Positions 18,801-27,848 are shown, numbered from the stretch's first letter. The stretch is DNA of 64,000 nt from Micromonospora cathayae (GCF_028993575.1 NZ_CP118615.1:6353001-6417000), one strand, 5' to 3'. A program made the numbers and translations. The notes: generated by a model from the letters alone, not told the origin.

Positions 18801-19607
18801 GTGGATGACGACAACCGGGTGCTGCGCCGCCGGGTCGGCGACGCCGAGGCGCGCCGGGCCAACCGCCGCTGGTGGGACGCCGACGCCGACGACTACCAGG
18901 CCGAACACGGTCACTTCCTCGGCGACGTGGACTTCGTCTGGTGCCCGGAGGGGCTGCGCGAGACCGACGCCCGGTTGCTCGGCGACCTGACCGGCCGGCG
19001 GATCCTGGAACTCGGCTGCGGTGCCGCGTCCGCCGCCCGCTGGCTGGCCACCCAGGGCGCCCGACCGGCCGCGCTGGACCTCTCCGCCGGCATGCTGCGG
19101 CACGCCGCCCAGGCCGCCGCCCGCACCGGCGTACGCGTACCGCTGGTGCAGGCCGACGCGCTCGCGCTGCCGTTCGCCGACGCCGCCTTCGACACCGTCT
19201 GCACGGCGTTCGGCGCGATCCCGTTCGTCGCCGACTCGGCGGCGGTGATGCGCGAGGTGGCCCGGGTGCTGCGCCCCGGCGGACGCTGGGTCTTCTCGGT
19301 CACCCACCCGATGCGCTGGATCTTCCTGGACGATCCCGGCGAGGGTGGCCTGACCGCCGTGCACTCCTACTTCGACCGCAGCCCCTACGTCGAACAGGAC
19401 GAGGACGGCACGGCCAGCTACGTCGAGCAGCACCGCACCCTCGGCGACCGGATCCGGGAACTGGTCGGAGCCGGCTTCCGCCTACTCGACCTGGTCGAGC
19501 CGGAGTGGCCCGACGGGCACACCGGGATCTGGGGGCAGTGGAGCCCGCTGCGCGGCCGGCTCTTCCCCGGCACCGCCATCTTCGTCGCCGAGAAGCCCAC
19601 CACCTGA
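18801..19607 (+). CDS. Class I SAM-dependent methyltransferase
   Basis: 268 aa, Rossmann-type methyltransferase (Methyltransf_11). Motif I is LELGCGAAS at about residues 68-76, followed by LDLSAGML, the motif with QADALALPFADAAFDTV and the post-motif EVARVLRPGGRWVFSV. The N-terminal NRRWWDADADDYQAEHG is typical of small-molecule methyltransferases such as the ubiquinone/menaquinone or SCO-type group, but the substrate is not known. GTG 18801 is supported by the leaderless promoter. The Uma2 gene follows with its own promoter. Confidence 0.85.
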   Translation: MDDDNRVLRRRVGDAEARRANRRWWDADADDYQAEHGHFLGDVDFVWCPEGLRETDARLLGDLTGRRILELGCGAASAARWLATQGARPAALDLSAGMLRHAAQAAARTGVRVPLVQADALALPFADAAFDTVCTAFGAIPFVADSAAVMREVARVLRPGGRWVFSVTHPMRWIFLDDPGEGGLTAVHSYFDRSPYVEQDEDGTASYVEQHRTLGDRIRELVGAGFRLLDLVEPEWPDGHTGIWGQWSPLRGRLFPGTAIFVAEKPTT

Positions 19608-19653
19608 CCCGCCCCGTCGCACCAGGTGTCCGGCCCGCTCACTCCGCCGGCGT

Positions 19654-19659
19654 TAGGCT
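19654..19659 (+). promoter_or_regulatory. -10 box (TAGGCT) for a leaderless Uma2 mRNA
   Basis: TAGGCT ends 6 nt before GTG 19666; no ribosome binding site is visible. Confidence 0.45.
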
Positions 19660-19665
19660 GACCCG

Positions 19666-20268
19666 GTGAGTGCCGAGCCCATCCCGACATCACCTGGCCC
19701 CTGGTGTCCGGACCCGACGCGGCAGCAGCGTGCCGACTACACGCTGGCGGACCTGATCGCCCTGCCGGACGACGCCCCCCGCGTCGAACTCGTCGACGGA
19801 GTCATCCAGGTGACACCCTCCCCCACCGTGGGCCACCAGAGCATCTCCAGCCTCCTCTGGATGTGGCTGCACGCCCATGCCCCCGACCACCTGCGGGCCA
19901 CCCAGGCCGTCGGAGTGGCGCTGAACCACAACACCAGCCGGCAACCGGACGTACTGCTCTGCCGGACCGACGTCTCCCCGGACCGGTCCCTGCTCCGCCC
20001 TGAGGACGTCGTCCTCGCCGTCGAGGTGGTCTCCCCCGGCACCCGCAGGATCGACCGCTTCGCCAAGCCCGGCGAGTACGCCGCCGCCGGCATTCCGTTC
20101 TACTGGCGGGTCGAGCAGGACCCGGTACACCTGTACGCGTACCGCCTCGGTGACCGGATCGGGCCGGGTGGCGAACGCCAGTACGAACTCGCCGCCGCCA
20201 GCGCCGACCTGGTCGAGCTGACCGACCCGTTCCCGATCAAACTCGCCGTCACCGACCTCGCCCCCTGA
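19666..20268 (+). CDS. Uma2 family (DUF820) PD-(D/E)XK endonuclease-like protein
   Basis: 200 aa. The Uma2 core is clear: E41 in RVELVDGVIQ, D95 in QPDVLLCR, E120-V-V in VLAVEVVSPGT and K134 in FAKPGEYAAAGIPFYW, matching the restriction-endonuclease fold. The family is very common in actinobacteria and cyanobacteria, usually as stand-alone genes; its biological role is unsettled, and toxin or mobile-element links are only suggested. No antitoxin-like gene lies next to it. All catalytic positions are present, so it may be an active nuclease. Confidence 0.88.
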   Translation: MSAEPIPTSPGPWCPDPTRQQRADYTLADLIALPDDAPRVELVDGVIQVTPSPTVGHQSISSLLWMWLHAHAPDHLRATQAVGVALNHNTSRQPDVLLCRTDVSPDRSLLRPEDVVLAVEVVSPGTRRIDRFAKPGEYAAAGIPFYWRVEQDPVHLYAYRLGDRIGPGGERQYELAAASADLVELTDPFPIKLAVTDLAP

Positions 20269-20384
20269 CCAACCGCCACCGGCGTCTCCGACCCCACCCA
20301 CCCACCCAGCCGCCGCGGACGTTTCCGACCCCCTGACGGGCCGCCACGGCGTTTCGACGCACACCGGTCGGGTAGCCGGAGCAC

Positions 20385-20609
20385 ATGGCAGCCGAGCAGC
20401 GGAAGTTCCGCCGGGGCGAGCACGTCTCCTGGGCCAGCCACAGCGGCCGGGGACACGGAGTCGTCACCGACGTGATCACCGAACGGACCCGGATCCGGGG
20501 GCGGACCGTCGACGCCTCCCCGCAGGAGCCGCAGTACCGCATCCGCAACGACCATTCGGGCCGCGACGTCGCCCACCGTCCGGAGGCGCTGCGCCATGAG
20601 CCGCACTGA
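20385..20609 (+). CDS. DUF2945 (HVA TUDOR-like domain) small protein
   Basis: 74 aa. The pattern FRRGEHVSWASHSGRGHGVV, then QEPQYRIRNDHSGRDVAHRPEAL, matches the hypervirulence-associated TUDOR/DUF2945 family, which is a small SH3-like barrel. Function is unknown. The stop overlaps the start of the DUF3140 gene by 14 bp, so the two are probably translationally coupled. A TAGCCG element 6 nt before ATG is a weak match to the leaderless -10 pattern of neighbouring genes. Confidence 0.8.
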   Translation: MAAEQRKFRRGEHVSWASHSGRGHGVVTDVITERTRIRGRTVDASPQEPQYRIRNDHSGRDVAHRPEALRHEPH

Positions 20610-20949
20610 GCCGGGTCACGAGGACCGCGACACCTACCGCGAGTTCACCGACGCGGTCAACATGAGCCCCACCGAACTCACCCGTTGGCTGGACAGCGAC
20701 GAGTCCAAACACGTCGGCTGGCACAAGAAGGGCAGCCCCGGCGGCGAGTCGGTCGGCCACGAGTCCGGCCGGAAGATCATCGACCTGCTCCGCCGCAAAC
20801 GCGCCGAGCTCTCCGACGCCGACTACCGGCACATGCGCAAGGTCGTCGGGTACGTGCACCGGCACCTGGCCCAGCGCCCCTCCGGCGACGTCCGCGACAC
20901 CCGCTGGCGCTGGTCCCTGATGAACTGGGGCCACGACCCCCTCAAGTAA
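20596..20949 (+). CDS. DUF3140 family protein
   Basis: 117 aa. Recognised from the family pattern: FTDAVNMSPTELTRWLDSDES, then GHESGRKIIDLLRRKR and RKVVGYVHRHLAQRP, with an aromatic C-terminus (WRWSLMNWGHDPL). The family is of unknown function and is frequently paired with DUF2945, as here. The overall look (basic, helical, small) could suit nucleic-acid binding, but that is speculation. It ends before a long hairpin shared with polA. Confidence 0.8.
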   Translation: MSRTEPGHEDRDTYREFTDAVNMSPTELTRWLDSDESKHVGWHKKGSPGGESVGHESGRKIIDLLRRKRAELSDADYRHMRKVVGYVHRHLAQRPSGDVRDTRWRWSLMNWGHDPLK

Positions 20950-21040
20950 CCCGACGCCTCAGGTAACCGGTACCAAGCCAGCCACCCAGATCAGATCCCT
21001 CCAGCCGGCGCCGACCACACTCACCCGGCCCACGTCAGGC

Positions 21041-21108
21041 TTCCGGGGCAGCCCGACCCGCGCAGGGATCAAGCCTGACCGCCCGGAGCGGGTCGGGCTG
21101 CCCCGGAA
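21041..21108. terminator. Long perfect hairpin between DUF3140 and polA
   Basis: A 21-bp perfect inverted repeat (21041-21061 and 21088-21108, starting TTCCGGGGCAGCCC) with a 26-nt loop lies between convergent stops. It should terminate transcription from both sides. It begins 92 bp after the DUF3140 stop and ends 18 bp from the polA stop. Confidence 0.7.
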
Positions 21109-21126
21109 ACCCGTCCACGAGCGACA

Positions 21127-23826
21127 TCAGTGGTCGGCGCTGTTCCAGTCCCGCCCCTCGCCCACCGACACCTCCAGCGGCACCGACAGCGGGTACGCCC
21201 CGCCCATCTCCCGCCGCACCAGCGCCTCCAGGGCCTCCCGCTCGTCGGGGGCCACCTCGAAGACCAGTTCGTCGTGCACCTGCAACAGCATCCGCGAGCG
21301 CAGCCCGGCCTCGCGCAGCGCCGTGTCGACGTGCAGCATGGCGATCTTGATAATGTCCGCCGCGGAACCCTGGATCGGGGCGTTGAGCGCCATCCGCTCG
21401 GCCATCTCCCGGCGCTGCCGGTTGTCGCTGACCAGGTCGGGAAGATACCGGCGGCGACCCAGCACGGTGGAGGTGTAGCCGTCCTGGCGGGCCTTGTCGA
21501 CCACGGTACGCAGGTAGTCGCGTACCCCGCCGAACCCGGCGAAGTAGTTCTCCATCAGGCCCCGGGCCTCCTCGGCGGTGATGCCGAGCTGCTGGGCCAG
21601 ACCGAACGCGCTCAGGCCGTACGCCAGGCCGTAGTTCATCGCCTTGATCTTGCGGCGCTGGTCCGGGGTGACCTGCTCGACCGGCACCTCGAACACCGAC
21701 GACGCGGTCGCGGCGTGGAAGTCGGCCCCCGAGTTGAACGCCTCGATCAGCTTCTCGTCGCCGGAGAGGTGCGCCATGATCCGCATCTCGATCTGGCTGT
21801 AGTCGGCGGTGAGCAGGCAGTCGTACCCCTCGCCGACCACGAACGCCCGACGGATCCGCCGGCCCTCCTCGGTGCGGATCGGGATGTTCTGCAGGTTGGG
21901 CTCGGTGGAGGAGAGCCGGCCGGTGGCGGCCACCGTCTGGTTGAAGGTGGTGTGGATGCGGCCGTCGTCGGAGACCGACTTGAGCAGCCCGTCCACGGTC
22001 ACCTTCAGCTTGGCGACGTCCCGGTGGCGCAGCAGGTGCGCCAGGATCGGGTGCTCGGTCTGCGCGTACAGCCACTGGAGGGCGTCCGCGTCGGTGGTGT
22101 AGCCGGTCTTGATCTTCTTGGTCTTGGGCAGTTCCAGCTCACCGAAGAGGATCTCCTGGAGCTGCTTCGGCGAGCCCAGGTTGAACTCCCGCCCGATCTG
22201 CGTGTACGCGGCCTGCGCGGCGGACTTCACCTCACCGGCGAAGTGGGCCTCCAGCTCGTGCAGGTAGTCGGTGTCGGCGGCGATGCCGACCCGCTCCAGC
22301 TGGGCCAGCACCCGCATCAGCGGCAACTCCACCTCGGCCATCAGCGTGGTGGACTGCTCGCCGTCGCGGGACAGCTCGGCGTCGATCGCGTCGGCCAGGT
22401 CCAGGGTGGCGCGGGCGTGCAGCATGAGGTTCTGCTCGGCCTCCCGGTCGTCGCCGAACCCCTCCAGGGTGAGCTGGCCGGTCTCCGGGGCGTCCACCCG
22501 CAGCTCCCGGTGCAGGTAGCGCAGCGCCAGGTCGGTCAGGTCGTAGGAGCGCTGATCGGGACGGGCCAGGTAGGCGGCGATCTGGGTGTCGCGCCGGATG
22601 CCGGCGAGGGTCCACCCGTGCGCGCCGAAGGCCAGCACCGCCGGCTTGCTGTCGTGCAGCACCTTGGGCCGCTCCGGGTCGGCCAGCCAGGCGGCCAGCG
22701 CCGACTCGTCGTCCGCCGTCAGCTTCGCCGGGTCGCACCAGGCCGCCGCGCCGTCGGCGGTGGCCAACGCCAGGCCGGTGACCGAGGCGGTGTGCCGGCG
22801 GTTGGGGCCGGTGTCGAGCTTGACCGCCAGCCCCACCGGGGTACCGGCGGGGGTGTGCGCGGCCAGCCAGCCGGCCAGCGCGCCCGGTGCGGTGAGCACC
22901 TCCCCGGCCAGGTCGAAGCCCGCCTCGGCCTCCGGCTCGACCGCTTCGAGGTACTGGTAGAGCCGGTCGCGCAGGATACGGAACTGGAGGGTGTCGAAGA
23001 CCTGGTGCACGGCCTCCCGGTCCCAGCCCTGCCAGCGGGCGTCCTCCGGGCGCAGCGGCAGCTCCAGGTCGGCGACCAGGCAGTTGATCTCGTAGTTGCG
23101 GATCACGTCGGCCAGCCGCTCGCGCAGGCTGTCACCGGCCTTGCCCTTGATCGCGTCGGCCTGCGCCACCACGCCCTCGACCCCGCCGTACAGGTTGATC
23201 CACTTGGCGGCGGTCTTCGGGCCGACCCCGGGCACGCCGGGCAGGTTGTCGCTGGTCTCGCCGACCAGCGCGGCCAGGTCACGGTACCGCTCGGGGCGGA
23301 CACCGTACTTCGCCTCGACCGCGTCGGCGTCCATCCGGGCCAGGTCCGAGACGCCCTTACGCGGGTAGAGCACGGTGATCCGGTCGTCGACGAGCTGGAA
23401 GGCGTCCCGGTCACCGGTGGAGATCAGCACCGACATGCCCTGGTCCCGGGCCTGGCAGGCCAGGGTGGCGATGACGTCGTCGGCTTCGTACCCCTCCTTC
23501 TCCACCACCGGGATGCGCAGCGCGGCGAGGACCTCCTTGACCAGGCTCACCTGGCCCTTGAAGTCGCTGGGGGTCTCGCTGCGGCCGGCCTTGTACTCGG
23601 CGTACTTCTCGGTACGGAAGGAGCGGCGGGAGACGTCGAACGCCACCACGATGTGGGTGGGCTGCTCGTCCCGGAGCACGTTGATCAGCATCGAGGTGAA
23701 GCCGTAGACCGCGTTGGTGGGCTGCCCGGTCGTGGTGGAGAAGTTCTCCACCGGCAGGGCGAAGAAGGCCCGGTAGGCCAGCGAGTGGCCGTCGACGAGG
23801 AGCAGGCGCGGGTTCGTGGCAGTCAC
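21127..23826 (-). CDS. polA: DNA polymerase I
   Basis: 899 aa: an N-terminal 5' nuclease (residues 1 to about 300), a middle 3'-5' exonuclease-like domain (about 320-500) and the family A polymerase (about 510-899). Polymerase motifs are intact: motif A DYSQIE starting at D675, motif B RRKIKAMNYGLAYG, motif C HDE at 851-853. The exonuclease domain has lost its metal-binding acids (for example VGLAVKLDTG where DxE is expected), so proofreading is probably absent, as in other actinobacterial Pol I. GTG 23826 is chosen because TAGAGT lies 7 nt upstream; the longer frame is rejected. Confidence 0.96.
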   Translation of the reverse strand: MTATNPRLLLVDGHSLAYRAFFALPVENFSTTTGQPTNAVYGFTSMLINVLRDEQPTHIVVAFDVSRRSFRTEKYAEYKAGRSETPSDFKGQVSLVKEVLAALRIPVVEKEGYEADDVIATLACQARDQGMSVLISTGDRDAFQLVDDRITVLYPRKGVSDLARMDADAVEAKYGVRPERYRDLAALVGETSDNLPGVPGVGPKTAAKWINLYGGVEGVVAQADAIKGKAGDSLRERLADVIRNYEINCLVADLELPLRPEDARWQGWDREAVHQVFDTLQFRILRDRLYQYLEAVEPEAEAGFDLAGEVLTAPGALAGWLAAHTPAGTPVGLAVKLDTGPNRRHTASVTGLALATADGAAAWCDPAKLTADDESALAAWLADPERPKVLHDSKPAVLAFGAHGWTLAGIRRDTQIAAYLARPDQRSYDLTDLALRYLHRELRVDAPETGQLTLEGFGDDREAEQNLMLHARATLDLADAIDAELSRDGEQSTTLMAEVELPLMRVLAQLERVGIAADTDYLHELEAHFAGEVKSAAQAAYTQIGREFNLGSPKQLQEILFGELELPKTKKIKTGYTTDADALQWLYAQTEHPILAHLLRHRDVAKLKVTVDGLLKSVSDDGRIHTTFNQTVAATGRLSSTEPNLQNIPIRTEEGRRIRRAFVVGEGYDCLLTADYSQIEMRIMAHLSGDEKLIEAFNSGADFHAATASSVFEVPVEQVTPDQRRKIKAMNYGLAYGLSAFGLAQQLGITAEEARGLMENYFAGFGGVRDYLRTVVDKARQDGYTSTVLGRRRYLPDLVSDNRQRREMAERMALNAPIQGSAADIIKIAMLHVDTALREAGLRSRMLLQVHDELVFEVAPDEREALEALVRREMGGAYPLSVPLEVSVGEGRDWNSADH

Positions 23827-23833
23827 GCAGGCG

Positions 23834-23839
23834 ACTCTA
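23834..23839 (-). promoter_or_regulatory. -10 box (TAGAGT) for leaderless polA
   Basis: TAGAGT on the minus strand, then 7 nt, then GTG 23826. No ribosome binding site in the gap. Confidence 0.45.
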
Positions 23840-23975
23840 GTCCGTACCCCCGACAAGCCCCGGCGGCGGCACGGCCCGCCCACGAACTCGGCCGCCGACC
23901 CGGACGGCGCGCCCGACGGCGGGCCTGCCACGCGCGTCGGCCGCCCCACCCCGCTGGTGGCACGGGCCGGCACGC

Positions 23976-24017
23976 GCGTCGGCCGCCCGACCCCGACGGG
24001 GAACGGACGGCCGACGC
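23976..24017 (-). terminator. Candidate terminator of the liv operon
   Basis: 10-bp perfect repeat GCGTCGGCCG (23976-23985) and its complement (24008-24017), starting 10 nt beyond the livF stop. A direct repeat of CACGCGCGTCGGCCGCCC also occurs just upstream, near 23930. Confidence 0.5.
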
Positions 24018-24027
24018 GGACGGCACC

Positions 24028-24738
24028 TCAGGCCACGCCCAGGTACGCCTCCTTGACCGACGGGTCGTGCAGCAGGTCCTGGCCGGTGCCCTCCTTGACG
24101 ATCCGGCCGGTCTCCAGCACGTAACCCCGGTGGGCCCGGGACAGCGCCTGCTGGGCGTTCTGCTCCACCAGCAGGATGGTGGTGCCCTGCTGGTTGATCT
24201 CCGTGATGATGTCGAAGATCTGCCGGATCACCATCGGGGCCAGCCCCATCGACGGCTCGTCCAGCAGCAGCAGCTTCGGGCGGGCCATCAGCGCCCGACC
24301 GACCGCGAGCATCTGCTGCTCGCCGCCGGAGAGGGTGCCGCCGGCCTGCTTACGCCGCTCCCGCAGCCGGGGGAACAGGGTCAGCACCCGCTCCAGGTCC
24401 TCGGCGATGCCCGCCCGGTCCTTGCGGGTGTACGCCCCCATGTCCAGGTTCTCCAGCACCGTCATGCCGGGGAACACGCCCCGACCCTCCGGCGACTGGC
24501 AGATCCCCCGGACCACCCGCAGGTCGGCCCGGACGTTCGTGATGTCCTCGCCGTTGAACCGGATCTTCCCGGTCTTGGCCGGCAACAGCCCGGAGATGCC
24601 CCGCATGGTGGTGGTCTTGCCGGCGCCGTTGGCACCGATCAGGGCCACCACCTCGCCCTCGTCGACGTGCAGGCTGACCGAGTGCAGGGCCTCGATCCGC
24701 CCGTACGCCAGCGTCAGGTCCTCGATCTCAAGCAGCAT
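24028..24738 (-). CDS. livF: Branched-chain amino acid ABC transporter ATP-binding protein LivF
   Basis: 236 aa ATPase of the HAAT uptake family. Walker A GANGAGKT is at residues 35-42, the signature LSGGEQQ at 136-142 and Walker B LLLLDEPSMGLAP just after. The LivF group is recognised by GRGVFPGMTVLENLDMGAY. It pairs with LivG to energise uptake of leucine, isoleucine and valine or related amino acids. The start overlaps the livG stop by 11 bp, consistent with coupling. It is the last gene of the operon, followed by a hairpin. Confidence 0.93.
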   Translation of the reverse strand: MLLEIEDLTLAYGRIEALHSVSLHVDEGEVVALIGANGAGKTTTMRGISGLLPAKTGKIRFNGEDITNVRADLRVVRGICQSPEGRGVFPGMTVLENLDMGAYTRKDRAGIAEDLERVLTLFPRLRERRKQAGGTLSGGEQQMLAVGRALMARPKLLLLDEPSMGLAPMVIRQIFDIITEINQQGTTILLVEQNAQQALSRAHRGYVLETGRIVKEGTGQDLLHDPSVKEAYLGVA

Positions 24739-25711
24739 CGACGGACTCCCCCAGGTAGGCGGCGATCACCTTCGGGTTCTCCCGGACCTCGGCCGGCGAG
24801 CCCTCGGCGATCTTCTTGCCGAACTCCAGCACCACGATCCGGTCGGTGACCCCCATGACCAGGCGCATGTCGTGCTCGATGAGCAGCACCGTGTAGCCGA
24901 GGTCACGGATCCGCTTGATCAGGGCGTTCAGCTCCTCCTTCTCCGCCGGGTTGAAGCCGGCGGCCGGCTCGTCCAGGCAGAGCAGTTTCGGCTCGGTGGC
25001 CAGCGCGCGGGCGATCTCCAGCCGCCGCTGGTCACCGTAGGGCAGGTTGCGGGCCAACTCGTTGGCCCGGCCCACGATGCCGACGAACTTCAGCAGCTCC
25101 AGGGCCTTCCTCTCACCGGCCCGCTCCTCCAGCGTGTGCCGGGAGATACCGAAGATCTTCGCGCTGCTGCGGCGGACCTGCTGCCAGGCCCGCACCACCC
25201 CGTTGGTCGCGTCGACCACCGGCAGCTCGTGCGGCTTGGCCTTCACCCGGTACAGCCGGAACAGCGCGCCGACGACGCTGGTCTTGTGCCGCGCGTCGGT
25301 GCCGATCATGACGTTCTCCAGGGCCGTCATCTCCGGGAAGAGACGGATGTTCTGGAACGTCCGGGCGATGCCCATCCGGTTGATCTGGTGCGGCTTGCGG
25401 CCGGTCACCTGCTGCCCGTCGAACCGCACCGCCCCGTCGGTCGGGCGGTACACGCCGGTCATCACGTTGAAGCAGGTGGTCTTGCCGGCCCCGTTCGGGC
25501 CGATCAGACCGAGGATCTCACCCCGGAACAGGCTGAAGCTGACGTCGTCCAGCGCGGTGACCCCGCCGAAGCGCAGCGTGACGTGGTCGACGTCGAGCAG
25601 CACCTCCCGCTGCTGCGGCACCGGCCGGTGCAGCTTGATCTCGTCCAGGTCCGGTTCGGTGGCGGCCTCGGCCGCCAGCCGGTCGTCGGGGACCGCCTTC
25701 TCCTCAGACAC
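24728..25711 (-). CDS. livG: Branched-chain amino acid ABC transporter ATP-binding protein LivG
   Basis: 327 aa. Walker A GPNGAGKT, the LivG-type signature NLPYGDQRRLEIARAL and Walker B LLCLDEPAAGFNP are all present. The N-terminus carries about 35 extra residues before the ATPase core (DEIKLHRPVPQQREVLL), longer than E. coli LivG, and an insertion lies between the Q-loop and signature (FRLYRVKAKPHELPVVD). GTG 25711 is the start, with GGAGG 9 nt upstream; it overlaps the livM stop by 8 bp. Confidence 0.93.
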   Translation of the reverse strand: MSEEKAVPDDRLAAEAATEPDLDEIKLHRPVPQQREVLLDVDHVTLRFGGVTALDDVSFSLFRGEILGLIGPNGAGKTTCFNVMTGVYRPTDGAVRFDGQQVTGRKPHQINRMGIARTFQNIRLFPEMTALENVMIGTDARHKTSVVGALFRLYRVKAKPHELPVVDATNGVVRAWQQVRRSSAKIFGISRHTLEERAGERKALELLKFVGIVGRANELARNLPYGDQRRLEIARALATEPKLLCLDEPAAGFNPAEKEELNALIKRIRDLGYTVLLIEHDMRLVMGVTDRIVVLEFGKKIAEGSPAEVRENPKVIAAYLGESVDAA

Positions 25712-26846
25712 TGGCCGGCACCTCCTCGGCACGGTCCTTCAACTCGCGGGCCCGTCGTCTGCTCGGGATCAGACCCTGCGGACGCAGCAGCATCACCAGC
25801 ACCAGCGCCAGACCGAAGACCAGGAACCGCCACTCGGCGAAGTCCCGGAACCGCTCCGGCAGGTACGCCAGCAGGAACGCGCCGAGCGCCACGCCGGCCA
25901 TGTTGCCGGCCCCGCCGACCACCACCATCGCCACGAACAGGATGGAGAGCTGGGCGTTGAACTGGTTCGGCTCGATGAAGCCCTGCCGGCTGGCGAACAG
26001 GAACCCGGAGATGCCGCCCAGCGCCGCGCCGATGGCGAACGCCCACAGCTTGTACTTGAACGGGTACACGCCCATCACCGCGGCGGCGTCCTCGTCCTCG
26101 CGGACCGCCAGCCAGGCCCGGCCGACCCGGCTGTTCTCCAGCCGGCGTACCGCGAAGACCAGCACCAGCACCACGGTCAACGCCAGCCAGTACCACGGCT
26201 TCGCGTCGATCAGGCCGAACACGTCGTTGTCCGCCGACGGCGCGCCCTGCGGGCCGGGGATCGCCGCCACGCCCTGCGGGCCACCGGACCACTCCACGTT
26301 CCGGACCACGATCCGGATGATCTCGCCGAAGCCGAGCGTGACGATGGCCAGGTAGTCACCGCGCAGCCGCAGCGTCGGCCAGCCGAGCAGCACCCCGGAG
26401 ATCATCGTCAGGGCGATGGCCAGCGGGATGCAGATCGCCCAGGCGACCGCCCAGCCCTCCGGCATGTCGAAGCGCTCCTGGAGCGCCTTGACCACCGGCG
26501 ACTGGGTGGAACCGAACAGCGCCACGCTGTACGCCCCGACCGCGAAGAAGCCGACGTAGCCCAGGTCGAGCAGACCGGCCAGGCCGATCACCACGTTCAG
26601 GCCGATCGCGATCAGCACGTACACCGCGCAGACGAACAGCACGCCGGCCCAGTTGTTGCCGCCGTTGACGTCGGTACGCAGCCAGGTCAGCCCGGGGATG
26701 CCGAGCAGCGGCAGGTAGTAGAGGAACGCCACGAACGCGGCGAAGGCCAGCATCCGCTGCCACTTCGGCAGCGCCCGGAACCGCTCACCGATGCTGCCGG
26801 TGGCGTCCCGCAGGCCGTCCAGCGGCCCCTTCCTCGTCGTCGTCAT
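25704..26846 (-). CDS. livM: Branched-chain amino acid ABC transporter permease LivM
   Basis: 380 aa permease with about ten membrane segments. The family loops are visible: GLNVVIGLAGLLDLGYVGFF and LTLGFGEIIRI-type (here TLGFGEIIRIVVRN), and the coupling region RLENSRVGRAWLAVREDEDA. ATG 26846 overlaps the livH stop (ATGA), so the two permease subunits are translationally coupled. With LivH it forms the transmembrane channel. Confidence 0.93.
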   Translation of the reverse strand: MTTTRKGPLDGLRDATGSIGERFRALPKWQRMLAFAAFVAFLYYLPLLGIPGLTWLRTDVNGGNNWAGVLFVCAVYVLIAIGLNVVIGLAGLLDLGYVGFFAVGAYSVALFGSTQSPVVKALQERFDMPEGWAVAWAICIPLAIALTMISGVLLGWPTLRLRGDYLAIVTLGFGEIIRIVVRNVEWSGGPQGVAAIPGPQGAPSADNDVFGLIDAKPWYWLALTVVLVLVFAVRRLENSRVGRAWLAVREDEDAAAVMGVYPFKYKLWAFAIGAALGGISGFLFASRQGFIEPNQFNAQLSILFVAMVVVGGAGNMAGVALGAFLLAYLPERFRDFAEWRFLVFGLALVLVMLLRPQGLIPSRRRARELKDRAEEVPASV

Positions 26847-27784
26847 GCGCGGGCCCTCCCCAGCGACTCGCCGAGCAGACCGGTCGGACGGAACAGCAGC
26901 ACGACCACCAGCACCACGAAGGCCGCCACGTCCTCCCAGCTCGACTTGGTCAGGGTCGCCGCGTAGACCTCGACGACACCGAGCAGCAGCCCGCCGAGCA
27001 GCGCGCCGCGGATGTTGCCGATGCCGCCGAGCACGGCGGCGGTGAACGCCTTCAGGCCCAGGATGAAGCCGACGTTGAACCGGGTGTTGCCGTACCGCAG
27101 CGCGTACAGCAGCGCCGCCGCGCCGGCCAGCAGACCGCCGAGCAGGAAGATCAGCGCGATCACCCGGTCCTTGTTGACGCCCATCAGCGCCGCGGTGTCC
27201 GGGTTCTGCGCCACCGCCCGCACCCCCCGGCCGTACCGGGTGCGGTTGATGAAGACGTCCAGCCCGGCCATCATGACCAGCGCGGCGACCACCGTGATCA
27301 GCTGGGTGTTGGTGATGTCGGTGCCGGCGACGGTGAAGAGCACCTCGCGCTCCAGGATCGTCGGCATGCCGACCACCAGCCGGCCCTGCCAGAGACCGAA
27401 CGCCTCGGACATCACCAGCGACAGGCCGATCGCGGTGATCAGGAAGATCAGCGGTGGGGCGTTCATCCGGCGCAGCCGGCGGTACGCCACCCGTTCCACC
27501 ACCACGGCGGTCAGCCCGGACGCCGCGGCGGCGGCCAGCAGACCGACCGTGAGCAGCAGCAACATGGTGCCCAGCGGCGGCGAGTCGGTCGCGCCCAGCA
27601 GGCTCCACACCCCGACCACGGTGAAGGTACCCACCATGAAGACCTCGGCGTGGGCGAAGTTGATCAGCCTCAGGACGCCGTAGACCAGCGTGTAGCCCAG
27701 CGCGACGAGGGCGTAGATCGAGCCCTTCGCCAAACCGTCCACCGTGTGCTGGCCCAGGTGCCCGAAGAGTTCATCGAAATTCAC
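26843..27784 (-). CDS. livH: Branched-chain amino acid ABC transporter permease LivH
   Basis: 313 aa permease with about eight membrane segments. Typical features are GSIYALVALGYTLVYGVLRLINFAHAE at the N-terminus and the loop TRYGRGVRAVAQNPDTAALMGV. GTG 27784 (VNFDELFGHLG) has AAAGGGAGC upstream; the frame to 27841 runs through a hairpin and is rejected. It begins the downstream part of the operon after the livJ hairpin. Confidence 0.93.
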   Translation of the reverse strand: MNFDELFGHLGQHTVDGLAKGSIYALVALGYTLVYGVLRLINFAHAEVFMVGTFTVVGVWSLLGATDSPPLGTMLLLLTVGLLAAAAASGLTAVVVERVAYRRLRRMNAPPLIFLITAIGLSLVMSEAFGLWQGRLVVGMPTILEREVLFTVAGTDITNTQLITVVAALVMMAGLDVFINRTRYGRGVRAVAQNPDTAALMGVNKDRVIALIFLLGGLLAGAAALLYALRYGNTRFNVGFILGLKAFTAAVLGGIGNIRGALLGGLLLGVVEVYAATLTKSSWEDVAAFVVLVVVLLFRPTGLLGESLGRARA

Positions 27785-27806
27785 GATTGCTCCCTTTGCA
27801 CCGAGA

Positions 27807-27835
27807 GCGGCCGGGGGCTCGTGGCCCCCGGCCGC
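27807..27835 (-). terminator. Intra-operon hairpin between livJ and livH
   Basis: 12-bp perfect stem GCGGCCGGGGGC / GCCCCCGGCCGC with a 5-nt loop, between livJ and livH on the same strand. It is likely a partial terminator or 3' stabiliser that keeps the binding protein in excess over the membrane components, as is common in such operons. Confidence 0.6.
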
Positions 27836-27848
27836 ACCCAAATGAGGC

